In this document: in pieces, positions 1 to 11,907 of the stretch
Layout: every line of letters starts with the position of its first letter
Numbering within the stretch: position 1 is the first letter of the stretch
Source: Takakia lepidozioides
Taxonomy: Eukaryota; Streptophyta; Takakiopsida; Takakiales; Takakiaceae
Assembly: GCA_030704615.1 (NCBI GenBank)
Contig: CM060734.1
Coordinates: forward strand, 37,774,042 to 37,838,041
DNA length: 64,000 bases
Reading direction: 5' to 3'
Position numbers and translations under genes: made by a program
The notes under the pieces: model-generated
Told to the model about the DNA's origin: nothing
The model's database searches: none
Seen by the model: the letters and a program-made list of their open reading frames with translations, nothing else

Positions 1-462
1 AACAGTATGTTTTAGTGTACAATATTGGTTTATTCGATTTTTGGAAATCCACGTTCACTTCAAGCGCCTTAGCCCCCAAGCCACATTCATGAATTTCTCA
101 CCTTAACCAACTTCCTTTGAGAATTCACTGTGCTTAAAATCACAGAAAAAAGTCACTTAAGCAAGGTCAAGTTCTGATTGCCTGGTGACAGTTGTAGTGT
201 TAAAAAGTATGTCATCATATTGGCAGCACAACCGTGTTCCAAGATCAAGGGACCCTTCATCAAGTTAGCAAGGGAGGGTGTTGGATGTTGAGACAGCAGG
301 ACATATGAGCAAGGAGGAGGAGCCTTTGAAGCCATGGTTTGTTGGCCCAATCCTGGTGTGTGCTGTAGTGGCTATTTCTTCTGCTGGAGCTGTATGTCAC
401 TCACATTCAACCTTGAAGTTTTCCGTGTAACTTTTTGATTATGAAACTGTATGTGCTATTTG
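1..462. other. Left flank, no gene recognised
   Basis: I see no recognisable coding sequence, RNA gene or repeat here. It ends at the left copy of the LINE target-site duplication. Confidence 0.5.
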
Positions 463-478
463 TGAAATAATGAAAAGA
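463..478. repeat. Left target-site duplication of LINE copy 1
   Basis: The 16-mer TGAAATAATGAAAAGA directly abuts the LINE 3' end (TTGTACTCA on this strand). It recurs without mismatch at 5330-5345. Confidence 0.8.
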
Positions 479-484
479 TTGTAC

Positions 485-3054
485 TCATAAGACGTTGTTT
501 GCCGTAGCCTTGTGGCCATTGACCCCGCGCCCAGTTTGAGCGGGAACAAAAGGGACAGAACCTACCTCTGTCAGGGGCTGACGTTGGTAGTAAGACTTAC
601 CTCCATATAAAGAATTAATCCGGGTTTTCCAGATATCCTCTAGAAATCCCTTCACACAAGCATCAATCTGCTGTGTGTGATTTGCCCAAAAGCCAGGCCT
701 CAGGAGGGCCTGGGCTTTTGGCTCAGCCTCGAGACTTTCAAAGTTGGTAAACAGGGGTACAGGCACAATTCCCTTAATAGATTTGAAGAGAGCGTCTCTT
801 TGGTGAGAGAACCCCGGACAGTGTATCAGAAAATGAATACTGTGTTCAGATTGCCCACACAACGGGCAATTGCACTCTCCCTTTCCTCTCTGCTTCTGTT
901 TGCTGTTCAAAGGTAGGCTTCCTGCCCTGAGTTTAAATTTCAGTCTAGTGCCGAGAGTGGGTAGACCCTTGAGGTCATCCAAGCTGTCCTCCCCCATGTC
1001 ACAGACTGGAAACAAGTTCACGGAAGTTTTCTGCCTAACTTCATTTTCATCAGACAATCTCATGGCAACAGACATGGCTGAGGACACTACAGCCTCTAAG
1101 TCAGATTTATCCAGCAGGGTCAAGACTTGCGGATCCAGGTCCAGGTCCTTGAGGATCTCTTCTACTCTCTTCTGCCAGGACTTAGCCTGTTTGACACGGC
1201 GGTCCTGTTTCCAAGATATAGAGTCGATTAACTTAGGATATCTGGTGTTGGGCATATGTTGCAGCTGACCCCACCATCTGACCTTGAGTTCATCTCGTCG
1301 GGAGCTTAAGGACGGAATGCCAAACTCACCCCGAACAGCCACATTGGCTGTTTTGGAGCATGCTGACATACACTCCTTAAGCACCCCCACTTGAATGGAT
1401 TCTAGAGACTTAGCCTGGTTGGAGTTATCAACCCATATAGCAGATCCGTACTCCAAGGCAGGTCTAATAACGCGACAAAGCATGGTTTTCTTAACCTCAG
1501 AGTTGACCCCTCTGCAGTGGAAAAATTTAGTGAGCCCCAGAGCTTTGCCCTTGCCAGTTTGAACAACTTTCCGGATATGTGCATCCCAATTACAATTGGA
1601 GGAGAACTCAACGCCCAGGTAAGTGTAGGAAGGGAGGACCGGGATCTCTTGGCTACCCCACTGCCACTTAAGATCACTTCCTCCCTCTCCTCTGTCGTTG
1701 AATGCTACCACTGCACATTTGTTGACTCTAGCCCCCAAAGATCAAAGTATCTCTTCGCGCAATCAATCAACTCCTGGAGATTGGTTGGAGTCTCCCCTAT
1801 GCCTGCGAAGTCATCCGCAAACATAAGGGCTGGTATGGTGGTATCACCCACCCTTAACCCAAATCCCTCACTTTCCACATCCTCGAGGAGTTGATTGATG
1901 AAAACATTGAAGTTGGACTATGTCAAAGAAGTTGGACTTCTGTCCATTAACAGTGACACAGCTTTTGGTGTGAGCATGCAAGTTGTGGACAACTCTCCAC
2001 ATCTTTCCCTTGATCCCACAAGACCAGAGGCGGAACCATAGGCCATCTCTCCACACTGTGTCATAAGCCTTTTTGACATCCAGGAAAAAGACATAAGTGG
2101 GTTTCCCTTCTTTTTTCCTTCCCTGGATAATCTGGCTTAGAGTGAAGATATGATCCACACAGCCCCTGTTTCGCCGAAAGCCAGCTTGGCCTTCGTGGAA
2201 ACAACCTCTAGACTCCAGATCAACCTCGAGACGAGTACTTATAACTCTGCAGAATGTCTTGCCAACAGCATTGAGGAGCGTGATGCCACGGTAGTTCCCC
2301 GGTTCTTCTCTGTCACCCTTCTTGTATAGATTGACAATGACCCCCTGTCGCCAGCGAAAGGGGATCATTTCAGTCTTCCAGATAAGGTTAAAGAGGAGAA
2401 CTAGGGCCTCTATCATGGGATCGCCACCATGCTTGATAAGCTCGTTGACAATACCATCAGGTCCACCAGCTTTATATCCATTTAAATGTTCAATTGCATC
2501 CACAATCTCAGAAGAACTAATGGGAGCATTATAAGCCATTGAAATATACTCCAGTTCATCAGGGCTGTTTTGAATCATAGGAACAGTTTTTCCAACTGTG
2601 TCCCTCCATTCAGCAGAAGACCCCTCACTGTTAGACCTAGAAGTTCTGCAAGGATACTGTAGTGAGTTTCAAAGGTTTTGACAATGTCAACCGATGAAGT
2701 CACCACTGCACCTTTAGTAGTCTTCAGCGCTTGTACTTGCTGACCATTTTTCAGCTTGTACAAACGTTGAAGGGCCAACCAGAATTTCTTGTCATTACCA
2801 CCATGGTGGTTTGAGTTTATTTCACTGTATAACTTGTCCCAGTATAATTTCTTCTGAGACCTAACAAGCTGATTGATATCTTTACGGAGCTGGTAGTACC
2901 TCGCCCACAATTCTCTGTTGGTTTCCAAATTGCAGCACTCTTTATAGAGGGCTCGTCTCCTATCTTGAGTTTAATCTCATTAGTCCACCAATTAACTGCT
3001 CTACCGCAGACAATTAGTTTCCTCCCAATGATCTTGTCAGCCACGGAGGAAACG
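485..3054 (-). pseudogene. LINE ORF2, reverse transcriptase and C-terminal zinc knuckle (copy 1, broken)
   Basis: Read from 3054 downward: a linker with WWTNEI, then the RT fingers/palm (2578-1868; YKAGGPDGI, NYRGITLLN, GQAGFRRNRGCVDHIF, FFLDVKKAYDTVW). The catalytic FADD lies near 1810-1821, followed by the thumb and C-terminal domain (1738-485). The C-terminus has a C-X2-C-X7-H-X4-C knuckle with all ligands present. Compared with the copy at 10294-11896, about 42 bp encoding the QGxxQGCTLSPLLF motif have been replaced by about 7 bp near 1910, shifting the frame. Another shift separates 2575-2928 from the RT. It cannot make an intact polyprotein. Elsewhere it is nearly identical to copy 2, so both insertions are fairly young. 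Confidence 0.85.
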
Positions 3055-4025
3055 AGACTCTACTTCTCAGGGTTGACCAACCAAAGGAAACAACTTGAAG
3101 TGGGACAAGTTCTTCGGACTAATGATATTCATATCTGTGCTGGGCAAGAAACATGGGAAACGTCGGATAAACTGGTTGGAGATGTCATTGGTTATAAATG
3201 GGCAGGTAAGATGTGTACTCTCAAGGCAGCCTCTGCCAAACGCTGTCAAAAAGGGGTCGGATTCTTTGTCCGTGATTTCTTGTTTGACAATTGTGAAATT
3301 ATCAACAAGGGTTGAGGTACGAGCATGGCTAAAACTGAATTTGAAGGGCGGCATGAGTACAAAGGACCTCTTTGTTGGTTGTGTTTACATGCCCACAGAG
3401 GGGACCCTTAGTGCTGACGCAGACAAGGCCTTCGAAGATGTAAAGCTGGACTGTGCTTCGTTCCTTGCCAAAGGTCAGGTGGTACTATTGGGGGACTTCA
3501 ATGCCCGGGTGGGCAAAGGGATCCATCAGGACGAAATCATTGGACCTTTTGGTGAGGACGAGCTGAATTCTAATGGCAGACGGTTAATTAACTGTCTAGA
3601 AGAGCTTCAGCTTTTGACCTTGAATAACAGGACAAGAGGTGACCAGTGCAGTGGACTCGTGAGAAATCCAAACTGGGGAACGTTCCATTGTGGACTATAT
3701 CATAATGGACAAAATTTTGTTCCCCCAGTGTGCCAATGTGTTGATCGACAGAACTGATACTGGTACCTCTGACCACTTCCTGGTTTGGACTGAGTCAAAA
3801 GGTGTTTTCCCACCACCAAGAGAATCTGTGAAACGTTCGATTCGGAAGTGGCGCATAGAAAAATTCCACAATGAGGGAGGTCAAGGCTGAGTACTTCCAG
3901 GCCTGCAAGAGGCTCTCCCCTCATTTTGTCCAATCGCTCCAAGAACTTCAGTCACGCTCTGTTAACGCAAGAAATGAAGTCGAAAGGGCAGGGGACTCTT
4001 GGGTGGCCAGCTGGCAATCCAGCCC
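3055..4025 (+). pseudogene. LINE APE-type endonuclease, inverted segment (broken)
   Basis: The translation runs from GLTNQRKQLEVGQ (about 3066) through ICAGQETW and VLLGDFNARVGKG (about 3481-3520) to GTSDHFLVW (about 3760-3785). These are the conserved exonuclease-endonuclease-phosphatase motifs used by LINEs to nick target DNA; the SDH catalytic histidine motif is present. The reading crosses at least three frames (shifts near 3300, 3690 and 3870). It then gives a linker (EYFQACKRLSPHF, NEVERAGDSW) that in an intact element leads into the RT. The segment points opposite to its own RT half. Confidence 0.8.
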
Positions 4026-4079
4026 TTTTGCGTGTGAATTGTTTGTCGTCTAGGTAGCTTGTGATTGCTCCGGGAGGCC

Positions 4080-4530
4080 AACCATTCTGCAAAGGGGGGA
4101 CAGTTTACCCCATGTGTAGATTTGCTCGTCTTGTGTAAATTGAGAATTGGTAAACAGTCCGGGTACCAAATCTTTCAGTTACACGACGCACAGCCCGCAC
4201 ACATAGGGGCAGATTGTCCGTCAGACTGCTTGGGGACAATTACCCCGTGTATAGTTTTGCTCATCTTGTGGTAGACTTTGAGGATTGGTAAACATTTAGA
4301 GTACAAATCCTTCATTACAACGACGTGTCAGGCTCTGCACACTTAGGACAGATTGTCCATCTGACGGCTTGGGGACATTACCACCCCCGTGTAAATAGAA
4401 TTTGTTCGTCTTTTGTAAACCTTGAGGATTGTAAACATTCAGATTACTCAAATCCTTCAGATTCAGGACGTTCAGGTTCCGTACACTTAGGTGCATCTTG
4501 TCCTTCTGCGGTTTGGATCAACCTCATCCA
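4080..4530. repeat. Degenerate tandem repeat, about 140-bp unit, 3+ copies
   Basis: The landmark GATTGGTAAACA recurs near 4145, 4282 and (as GATTGTAAACA) 4426, giving periods of about 137 and 144 bp. Each unit also has a TTGTCCRTCWGAC-type block, CTTGGGGACA and a TTYGYTCRTCTT block. A partial unit precedes the first. It lies inside the duplication-bracketed LINE block but is not LINE coding sequence. No coding capacity is apparent, and 4531-5329 shows nothing recognisable. Confidence 0.7.
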
Positions 4531-5329
4531 GCAGCAAACCGATTAGAAAACTCTCAGTTGAAGTTGTTGGCCTTGGGTGTGTCACTCCTAGAGCGCCCCA
4601 TTGAATCACACCAATGTCTAAGAACCGCTCTCCAGCCAGTCAAGGGACAACTTCTTTGAGATTGAATTTGATGTCGGGCTCTTTAAAAGCAACTTTTGGT
4701 CATTGCAAACCTTCAACGTACCCCTGTTTATCAAGTCTCAGAGAATGGTACCATTAAGCCATGAAATCCAAGCCTAAGCTAGAGCATGTGTTTTAAAACA
4801 AAAAAAGTTTTTTAAAAAGGACACATTCATCCATCCTGGTCCACACCTCACGCCCAAAACCTACACATGAAGCCTAGATTGGCATAGTAACCAATTCCAG
4901 GGATACCCTGAGGAGTGTTGATGTTGAATAGGAGCTAAATTTTGATTGTTTCGCAAAGGCCATAAGTTTAAGCACAGGACCAAACCCGAGCCCAAGTGCC
5001 CAGTATGCTAGACAAGGCAATACGAACTGCCCAATTGGGCGGAGGGGGCTGCCCCCAAGCGGTAAAGGAGTCCGCTTGTTTACCATTCAGAGATCACACT
5101 CCAGGGAGTTGCAGGATGGCCCGTGTAGGCCTATTCAAAGAGGAAAGGCCCCAAGCTTTCCAAATGAAATCCCAATGCACTACCTTACCTTAAGCAAAGT
5201 GCTTCAGGTCGAAACAACAATGACAAAAACGAGGTCCACAAGGCGGCCATTTAGTCACAGAGACATTAATGTACTCCCGTTTCAGTCCACCCAATTCAAT
5301 AGGTTCCTAGAGACAGGGAGAGGGAAATA

Positions 5330-5345
5330 TGAAATAATGAAAAGA
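5330..5345. repeat. Right target-site duplication of LINE copy 1
   Basis: Perfect second copy of the 16-mer at 463-478. It runs directly into a GA microsatellite. Confidence 0.75.
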
Positions 5346-5363
5346 GAGAGAGAGAGAGAGAGA
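5343..5363. repeat. GA microsatellite
   Basis: About ten uninterrupted AG dinucleotides. Confidence 0.95.
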
Positions 5364-8300
5364 CCATGTCATTTGTAACCTTAGTCTTGTAGTAAAATAA
5401 AGAGGAGCTAGATGGAGAGTCTTATCAGCTTTTGGCCACTATAGGCCCCACACCACCATTTGGACTTTACTGAAAAGTGGAACATAGAATGCAGAAAGGG
5501 GCTGACCACTATGGCAATATGCTTGCTCTAGTAGTGGGATGTACCTTCAAAAATGAAGTTACCCAAAGAAAGGAACTGGACCTTGTGGGTGGGGCAGCTG
5601 GGAGTGAAGCAATGTGCTCTTGAGTCAAAGGTCTCCCTTGGATAGTGAATTCTTTTTTTCTTCTGGGAGTTTCCTGAACTGGTGGTGCTTGTTCTGATCT
5701 TGCTTCCGGTAACAAAGATGATGGTGGAGGCGGCACCAGTATCGAATGCTGGGTGGCGTCTTCAGGTCACCTCTTTGATTTTACTGCCTGGATTCATATG
5801 GCAGTGGTGGTTTCTGCCAGTATTAACACGCCAGCGAGCATTATCATCAGTGAATGTCACCATAGTTGTACTTAGTGCTTCAGCTCTTGCTCTTGATTTT
5901 GGTCTCTGGGTGAGTGTTCTCTATTTCATGAGTGTTGACAATATTTGTTGTCTTCTCCTCCTTGAACTGTACGAGTGCTTTGGCAGCTTGAGCAATGATG
6001 CTGCTTGATTCTATTGACCTTCCAAGCTGGTGAATGCAGGTTTGGTCGCTTGACCACACATCATTGCCCCACAGTTTGTTGTTTATTTCGACCCCTCCAA
6101 TAATTATGGCAGTTCAAGCTTTTGTCCAGGGGCAGCCATTATCCAAGGAGAGTTGGGTGGAGTAGTCCTGGGAATGGGAGGGATGGGAATAGTAGCAGCA
6201 GGCTCCTCTGTTGAGAATGATAATGAAGTTACAAGGTTGGGTGATTTTGCTTCATTTCTTGCGGCTGCTGCAATTGTAGTACACATTTATGCCGGGCGCC
6301 ATCTTAGAGGTAAATTGCAGGCCCAAGCTTTGACATCGCTTTGCCATAAATGAGATCTACCAGTCTGAACACATCAGTAGTATCTTGAATGACTCTTTGC
6401 ATTTCATCTGAAGTTCACATGCTTCAGGTATGGGGAGGGTACCCACTTTCGTTCACAAATGAACCAATACTGCCTTTTGCAATTACTTATCATATTTTCA
6501 AGAGGGACCAGAAGTTGGCAGCTCTTGGATCTTGCTAAATGTAGGGCTTCATGTAGTTATGATTTGGACTGAAGTTTAGTGGATTTCTGTCTATTAGATG
6601 TATTAATTTAGGTGGTACTTGCCTCAAGAATTGTCAACAATGACCATTTTCTGGGGGTTAGTCTGGCTCCATCAATCTCTTTAATGCTGCAATGGATCTT
6701 CTCCTCATCTTTTCCCAGACTTGCTGGTTAAATTACCTTGTCTGTGGATGTTATGAAGTTCCCTCCTTGCTTTTCATCTGTACAGCTGATGATATCTGCA
6801 TGAGCAGGCTGGATGCCCCTATATGTGTATGCATTACCGGTGACAGCTGTTGCGGCTCTTCAATTGAGTCTAGCAGGCATGATCCTGGAGGGCATCTCAC
6901 AATCTTCCACAGGACAAATCAGTGGCCCTTTTGCTTGGGTTAGAAAAGGTGAGGTTTGATTGAACACTTGTAACTCAACTGACAATGGGAGTGAGATTGA
7001 GATTGCACAGTCCTAATGAACATTAGAAGGTGTAACGTCATAGATGATGCAAGGGATATGAGCAATAGTAGTTGGACACTAGTTGGCTTTTTTAACTTTG
7101 CTTGGAGGCTTTGTGGGTGAGTGCAGAATTTTGGCTGCCTACCTTGTATTTGGCGATGGGCCCAGGTTTTGTGGGTCACACAGGGGTTAATGCACTCTTA
7201 CGATACTCCACCCCACTGACAATTGCAATGGCCATCACTTTAGAGCCTCCTATTGGAACCGTTGTTGGTTGGGCCCTTAATGTGACTCCCACGCCTGGGT
7301 AGGGAGAACTACACCTGGTCTTTCTGGTTTAATTATCCAATTGTTTGGACAACAACTGAAGGCAAGTAGAATGTCATCCACTAATGCATCAGGTCTGGTT
7401 GGGTCTTCTTTGCTCCTCTTGTCTGCTATTACAGCCATATGAATGTTTGTAACAAGAAGATTTGCAGACTGAATTCAAGCAATAGCTGCGGCGTATTCAA
7501 TTATTTATCTCAAATACTTTCCCAAGGTGATTTTAAAACAAGGAGAAACCTTAAGATCCTGCTTGTTTTCTGGCCTGTAGCATTTGGACATGTGTGGGTG
7601 GGGTGCTGCTGCTACTGGGAACAATGTGGGTGAACTATGCCAGCGAACAAAGAGAGGTGCCGCATGTGGATATACACAGCACTTCCTCTAATCTTACTGT
7701 CTATATCATTCCTCACTGTACTGCCTTTTATCTTCTTGCTGGCAGAATGTAAATGCCAGCCCTTAAATCATGAATCCCCAACCAAATTGTCAGTGGCTGA
7801 GCAGGGGTGTAATGGACTTATTTAGCTTGAGCTTCATGGAAGCTCCATGAACTGCTGCAGGACGGTCCATATGCAAGCAGAATTTGCCTTACCTTACTTC
7901 GTAAACTTTTCTATAGATTTACTTTTTCGTCTAGTGTATTTCAAATTGCTTTGCCTGGCAGAGGTGTGCATCAATGAAGCTAGTAGTTATTCCAGTGATA
8001 CTGGTCTGGTCCATACTCTCATCGGTTAATCTAACAAGCATTGAGCCAGGTGAGCAAGGAGATGGAGTATTTGAGTCTTGGGGACGATGACGAAGATGCC
8101 GCTGATCTTCACAGCCAAAGCCACCAGGAAGACAACCCTAGGAAGGGAGATGAGCATACAAATCTACTGCCAGCATCTTGAAGTGCTCCTGCAATGGTAT
8201 AGCTCTACGAATCCCCCATTCACCAACATACTTTTCTCAGCACCTCAGCCACTAAAGAGTAGTCAAGTTAGCTGCTGAAACCCCTACTGAAGTCAATCTG

Positions 8301-9900
8301 GTTAAATAAGCATAAACAAAGAAAGCAAGCTGAAGTTTAGCACTCCAAATTGACAATGAAAGAGCTACTTACCTGATCTCTTGAATGTTGAATGTCTGTG
8401 GGTAGAGTCTCACAAAGAAACAACATTAAAAGAGAAACAACATTAAAAGAATGATTCAAGCACGTTGGGATTGGGTGCATGACAACATAGACTATCTTTC
8501 TATAGAGGGTAAGGATGGCCCAAGAGAGAGCACCAGTTGCAACTGTCTCTTCAAACGGTAGAACAAGACAGGCTAAATATCGTACTACACTCACGGCTCT
8601 TATGGCAAGCGCTTTGAGAGAGCTGCTATGTATCAGGAGGGTCACTCCCTGAAGGCTTTTGAACTAAAGAATAGATTGTAACAGCATGGTTGCAGATGTA
8701 GGCTTGGCAGTTCACCCTCCGCCCAGAAAGTGCATTCTTCATCATATGGACGGTGAGAGAAGAGAGTGATATTGGGGACGGACACCTGTGGAAATGGTTG
8801 GTTAGGCCAAATTTTGATGTGCTGCAATGCCTGCACTTCGGGAGCCACAAAGAAAGCCTACAAGACTTCGAGGAATGACTGGAAATTCCCTTGTAGTGGA
8901 GGATGTGGTGGTTGTATGGACCAGAAAGTCTCTTGTTGACCACTAAAGTTTTTATTCTGTGAGAATTGACCAAGTGTTGTGTGCCAAACTGTGTGTGTAG
9001 GAGGAGTACAGCCTGTTGGCCTTCGGTAGAGGATGTTGTCTGCTTCCTACTTGTCTGTGCATGGTGGAGGTACAAATCCACAAAATAAGTGTGCTTTGGG
9101 TACCAAACACTGGAGTGGGAGAATCAAATTTTGAAGCTCTCGAGAGAAACAGAAAGTAGGAGGGAAGAAACACAGCAGGGGATAAAATTTGGGATAGGCG
9201 GTCAAAATGACGGGCTAAGAAGGGATCGGTGTTGGATAAGGCGCTACCTACAAATATATCAGCATAGAATCCATACAAAGGAACAACTGAAGCGGCAAGG
9301 ACGGAGCTAAAGAGATCACCTGGAGATGGGATGTCTGGGACCCTTAACTCTCGTGCGCAGTTGATTGTAACACCACCTAATCTTGCTCACCATCGTCAAC
9401 TCCTACACGTTCTTTAAGCATCCGGTCTTCCTAATTGCTGTAACATGATTTGCCGATGCTCCTATAACCCGTTTCGTAAGTAAAGACAATTAGGCCCCCT
9501 TTTTGCATCCCCATGGACATCCTCTGTTCCTCGCAAGATCCAGTATGATACTGATCCTTCCAAAAGAATTAGGAATGACTAGCACATTGCTTGAATCGCA
9601 AAGCCCATTCCCTAATGAAGCCAAAGGAGTTTGCAAGACTGAGATCTTCATAGATAGTCACTCCAGGCATGTGTATCAAAAGCTCTCCAGTTTTTTATGA
9701 GCCACTTACTCAATGAGACCAGTGATTACACATGCCCAGGCTAATAACCTCATGGAATTTTACAGGGTCCGAAATCGGCTCTGAATTCTATATCCCAGGG
9801 GGTTTGGTTGAGTGGTGAATTTGATTTGCTTGTTAAACCGCACCCCTCTATCTCTGCCCTCTTCAAGGCTGCCTATCCCGGCCCACTGAATGGAACCGTC
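5364..9900. other. 4.5 kb without a recognised gene
   Basis: Open frames are short and resemble no family I know. A 39-codon acidic frame with an ATG (8062-8181, containing LGDDDEDAADLH) could be an exon, but nothing beside it confirms that. Minus-strand proline-rich frames at 5509-5736 and 6104-6286 look compositionally biased rather than conserved. Confidence 0.4.
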
Positions 9901-10282
9901 CTACACTTCTGGGACAGCTCCAGTACAGAGCAAGCTCTGGGGTGGATGACCCACGACTGCACAGAGGGCAGCCCAAATGGGTAAAAGCATGGACAGGGGC
10001 GGGCGGATGTGCAGGAAGGTGAGGGTAAGGTGGGCGTCATCACGCAAAAGCAATGCCAGATAGCAATAGCAGGTGGTGGGCGTTACCGCCTCATTAATTA
10101 CTGGCCATAATAAGCGATGGAGGGGCACAAACCGCCGCAGCACAGCCTTGTTGTGGTACACAGTCTCCAACTGGATTCCCACTACTGCCTCCTGCTCCAC
10201 CCCACACCTTTGCCACTGGATGAAGACGAGTAACCCAAGCACCAGCATCCATTGCAAACTATCTAGTTACTGGACCAGGAAA

Positions 10283-10293
10283 AAGTGAAGAGA
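10283..10293. repeat. Left target-site duplication of LINE copy 2
   Basis: AAGTGAAGAGA, identical to 11897-11907. The first three bases are ambiguous because the element itself also ends in AAG on that side. Confidence 0.85.
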
Positions 10294-11896
10294 TTGTACT
10301 CAAAAGACGCTGTTTGCCGTAGCCTTGTGGCCATTGACCCCGCGCCCAGTTTGAGCGGGAACAAAAGGGACAGAATCTACGGGCTGACGTTGGTAGTAAG
10401 ACTTACCTCCATATAAGGAATTAATCCGGGTTTTCCAGATATCCTCTAGAAATCCCTTCACACAACTGCTGTGTGTGATTTGCCCAAAAACTAGGCCTCA
10501 GGAGGGCCTGGGCTTTTGGCTCAGCCTCGAGACTTTCAAAGTTGGTAAACAGGGGTACAGGCACAATTCCCTTAATAGATTTGAAGAGAGCGTCTCTTTG
10601 GTGAGAGAACCCCGGACAGTGTATCAGAAAACGAATACTGTCTTCAGATTGCCCACACAACGGGCAATTGCACTCTCCCTTTCCTCTCTGCTTCTGTTTG
10701 CTGTTCAAAGGTAGGCTTCCTGCCCTGAGTTTAAATTTCAGTCTAGTGCCGAGAGTGGGTAGACCCTTGAGGTCATCCAAGCTGTCCTCCCCCATGTCAC
10801 AGACTGGAAACAAGTTCACGGAAGTTTTCTGCCTAACTTCATTTTCATCAGACAATCTCATGGCAACAGACATGGCTGAGGACACTACAGCCTCTAAGTC
10901 AGATTTATCCAGCAGGGTCAAGACTTGCGGATCCAGGTCCAGGTCCTTGAGGATCTCTTCTACTCTCTTCTGCCAGGACTTAGCCTGTTTGACACGGCGG
11001 TCCTGTTTCCAAGATATAGAGTCGATTAACTTAGGATATCTGGTGTTGGGCATATGTTGCAGCTGACCCCACCATCTGACCTTGAGTTCATCTCGTCGGG
11101 AGCTTAAGGACGGAATGCCAAACTCACCCCGAACAGCCACATTGGCTGTTTTGGAGCATGCTGACATACACTCCTTAAGTACCCCCACTTGAATGGATTC
11201 TAGAGACTTAGCCTGGTTGGAGTTATCAACCCATATAGCAGATCCGTACTCCAAGGCAGGTCTAATAACGCGACAAAGCATGGTTTTCTTAACCTCAGAG
11301 TTGACCCCTCTGCAGTGGAAAAATTTAGTGAGCCCCAGAGCTTTGCCCTTGCCAGTTTGAACAACTTTCCGGATATGTGCATCCCAATTACAATTGGAAG
11401 AGAACTCAACGCCCAGGTAAGTGTAGGAAGGGAGGACCGGATCTCTTGGCTACCCCACTGCCACTTAAGATCACTTCCTCCCTCTCCTCTGTCGTTGAAT
11501 GCTACCACTGCACATTTGTTGACTCTAGCCCCCAAAGATCAAAGTATCTCTTCGCGCAATCAATCAACTCCTGGAGATTGGTTGGAGTCTCCCCTATGCC
11601 TGCGAAGTCATCCGCAAACATAAGGGCTGGTATGGTGGTATCACCCACCCTTAACCCAAATCCCTCACTTTCCACATCCTCGAGGAGTTGATTGATGAAA
11701 ACATTGAAGAGCAGAGGGGAGAGAGTACATCCTTGAGCTACACCTTGGTCTATGTCAAAGAAGTTGGACTTCTGTCCGTTAACAGTGACACAGCTTTTGG
11801 TGTGACCATACAAGTTGTGGACAACTCTCCACATCTTTCCCTTGATCCCACAAGACCAGAGGCGGAACCATAGGCCATCTCTCCACACTGTGTCAT
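10294..11896 (-). mobile_element. LINE copy 2, 5'-truncated, inserted in the PIG-H gene
   Basis: About 1.6 kb nearly identical to 479-2060 of copy 1, sharing the same 3' terminus (TGAGTACAA on the minus strand). It starts in the RT palm (WRDGLWFRLW). It keeps the QGVAQGCTLSPLLF and FADD motifs that copy 1 lost or shifted (11502-11888), then the thumb and C-terminal domain (11281-10421). A 1-bp deletion near 11440 relative to copy 1 breaks the frame. In the C-terminal knuckle the histidine ligand is arginine (CGQSEDSIRFLIHC). An 11-bp duplication flanks it, so it is a clean 5'-truncated insertion. Confidence 0.92.
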
Positions 11897-11907
11897 AAGT
11901 GAAGAGA
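11897..11907. repeat. Right target-site duplication of LINE copy 2
   Basis: Second copy of AAGTGAAGAGA, followed by PIG-H coding sequence. Confidence 0.85.

Larger units (their letters stand above)
479..5329 (-). mobile_element. LINE (non-LTR retrotransposon) copy 1 with inverted 5' half
   Basis: The block has an APE-type endonuclease and a reverse transcriptase in opposite orientations. The 3' part (RT and zinc knuckle) reads on the minus strand up to about 3054. The endonuclease part reads on the plus strand from about 3055 to 4025. At protein level the end of the inverted piece (VASWQSS near 4020) would join directly to the start of the minus piece (SVADKIIG near 3054), so the two pieces were once contiguous. 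This is the layout left by twin priming during L1-type insertion. A perfect 16-bp duplication at 463-478 and 5330-5345 brackets it. About 1.3 kb (4026-5329) inside the bracket is not LINE coding sequence and is unexplained. The element clade is not resolved. Confidence 0.8.

Noticed and set aside
677-1268. Plus-strand open frames over the LINE (and their copies at 10475-11066)
   Set aside because: They are reverse-strand shadows of the LINE RT C-terminal domain; the minus-strand frame carries the conserved motifs.
5509-6353. Proline-rich minus frame and glycine/valine-rich plus frame
   Set aside because: Composition only; no conserved motif, no splice partner and no start context convincing on either strand.
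8626-9278. Overlapping minus-strand frames of up to 151 codons
   Set aside because: No family resemblance, overlapping alternatives of equal quality, no splice signals supporting exons.
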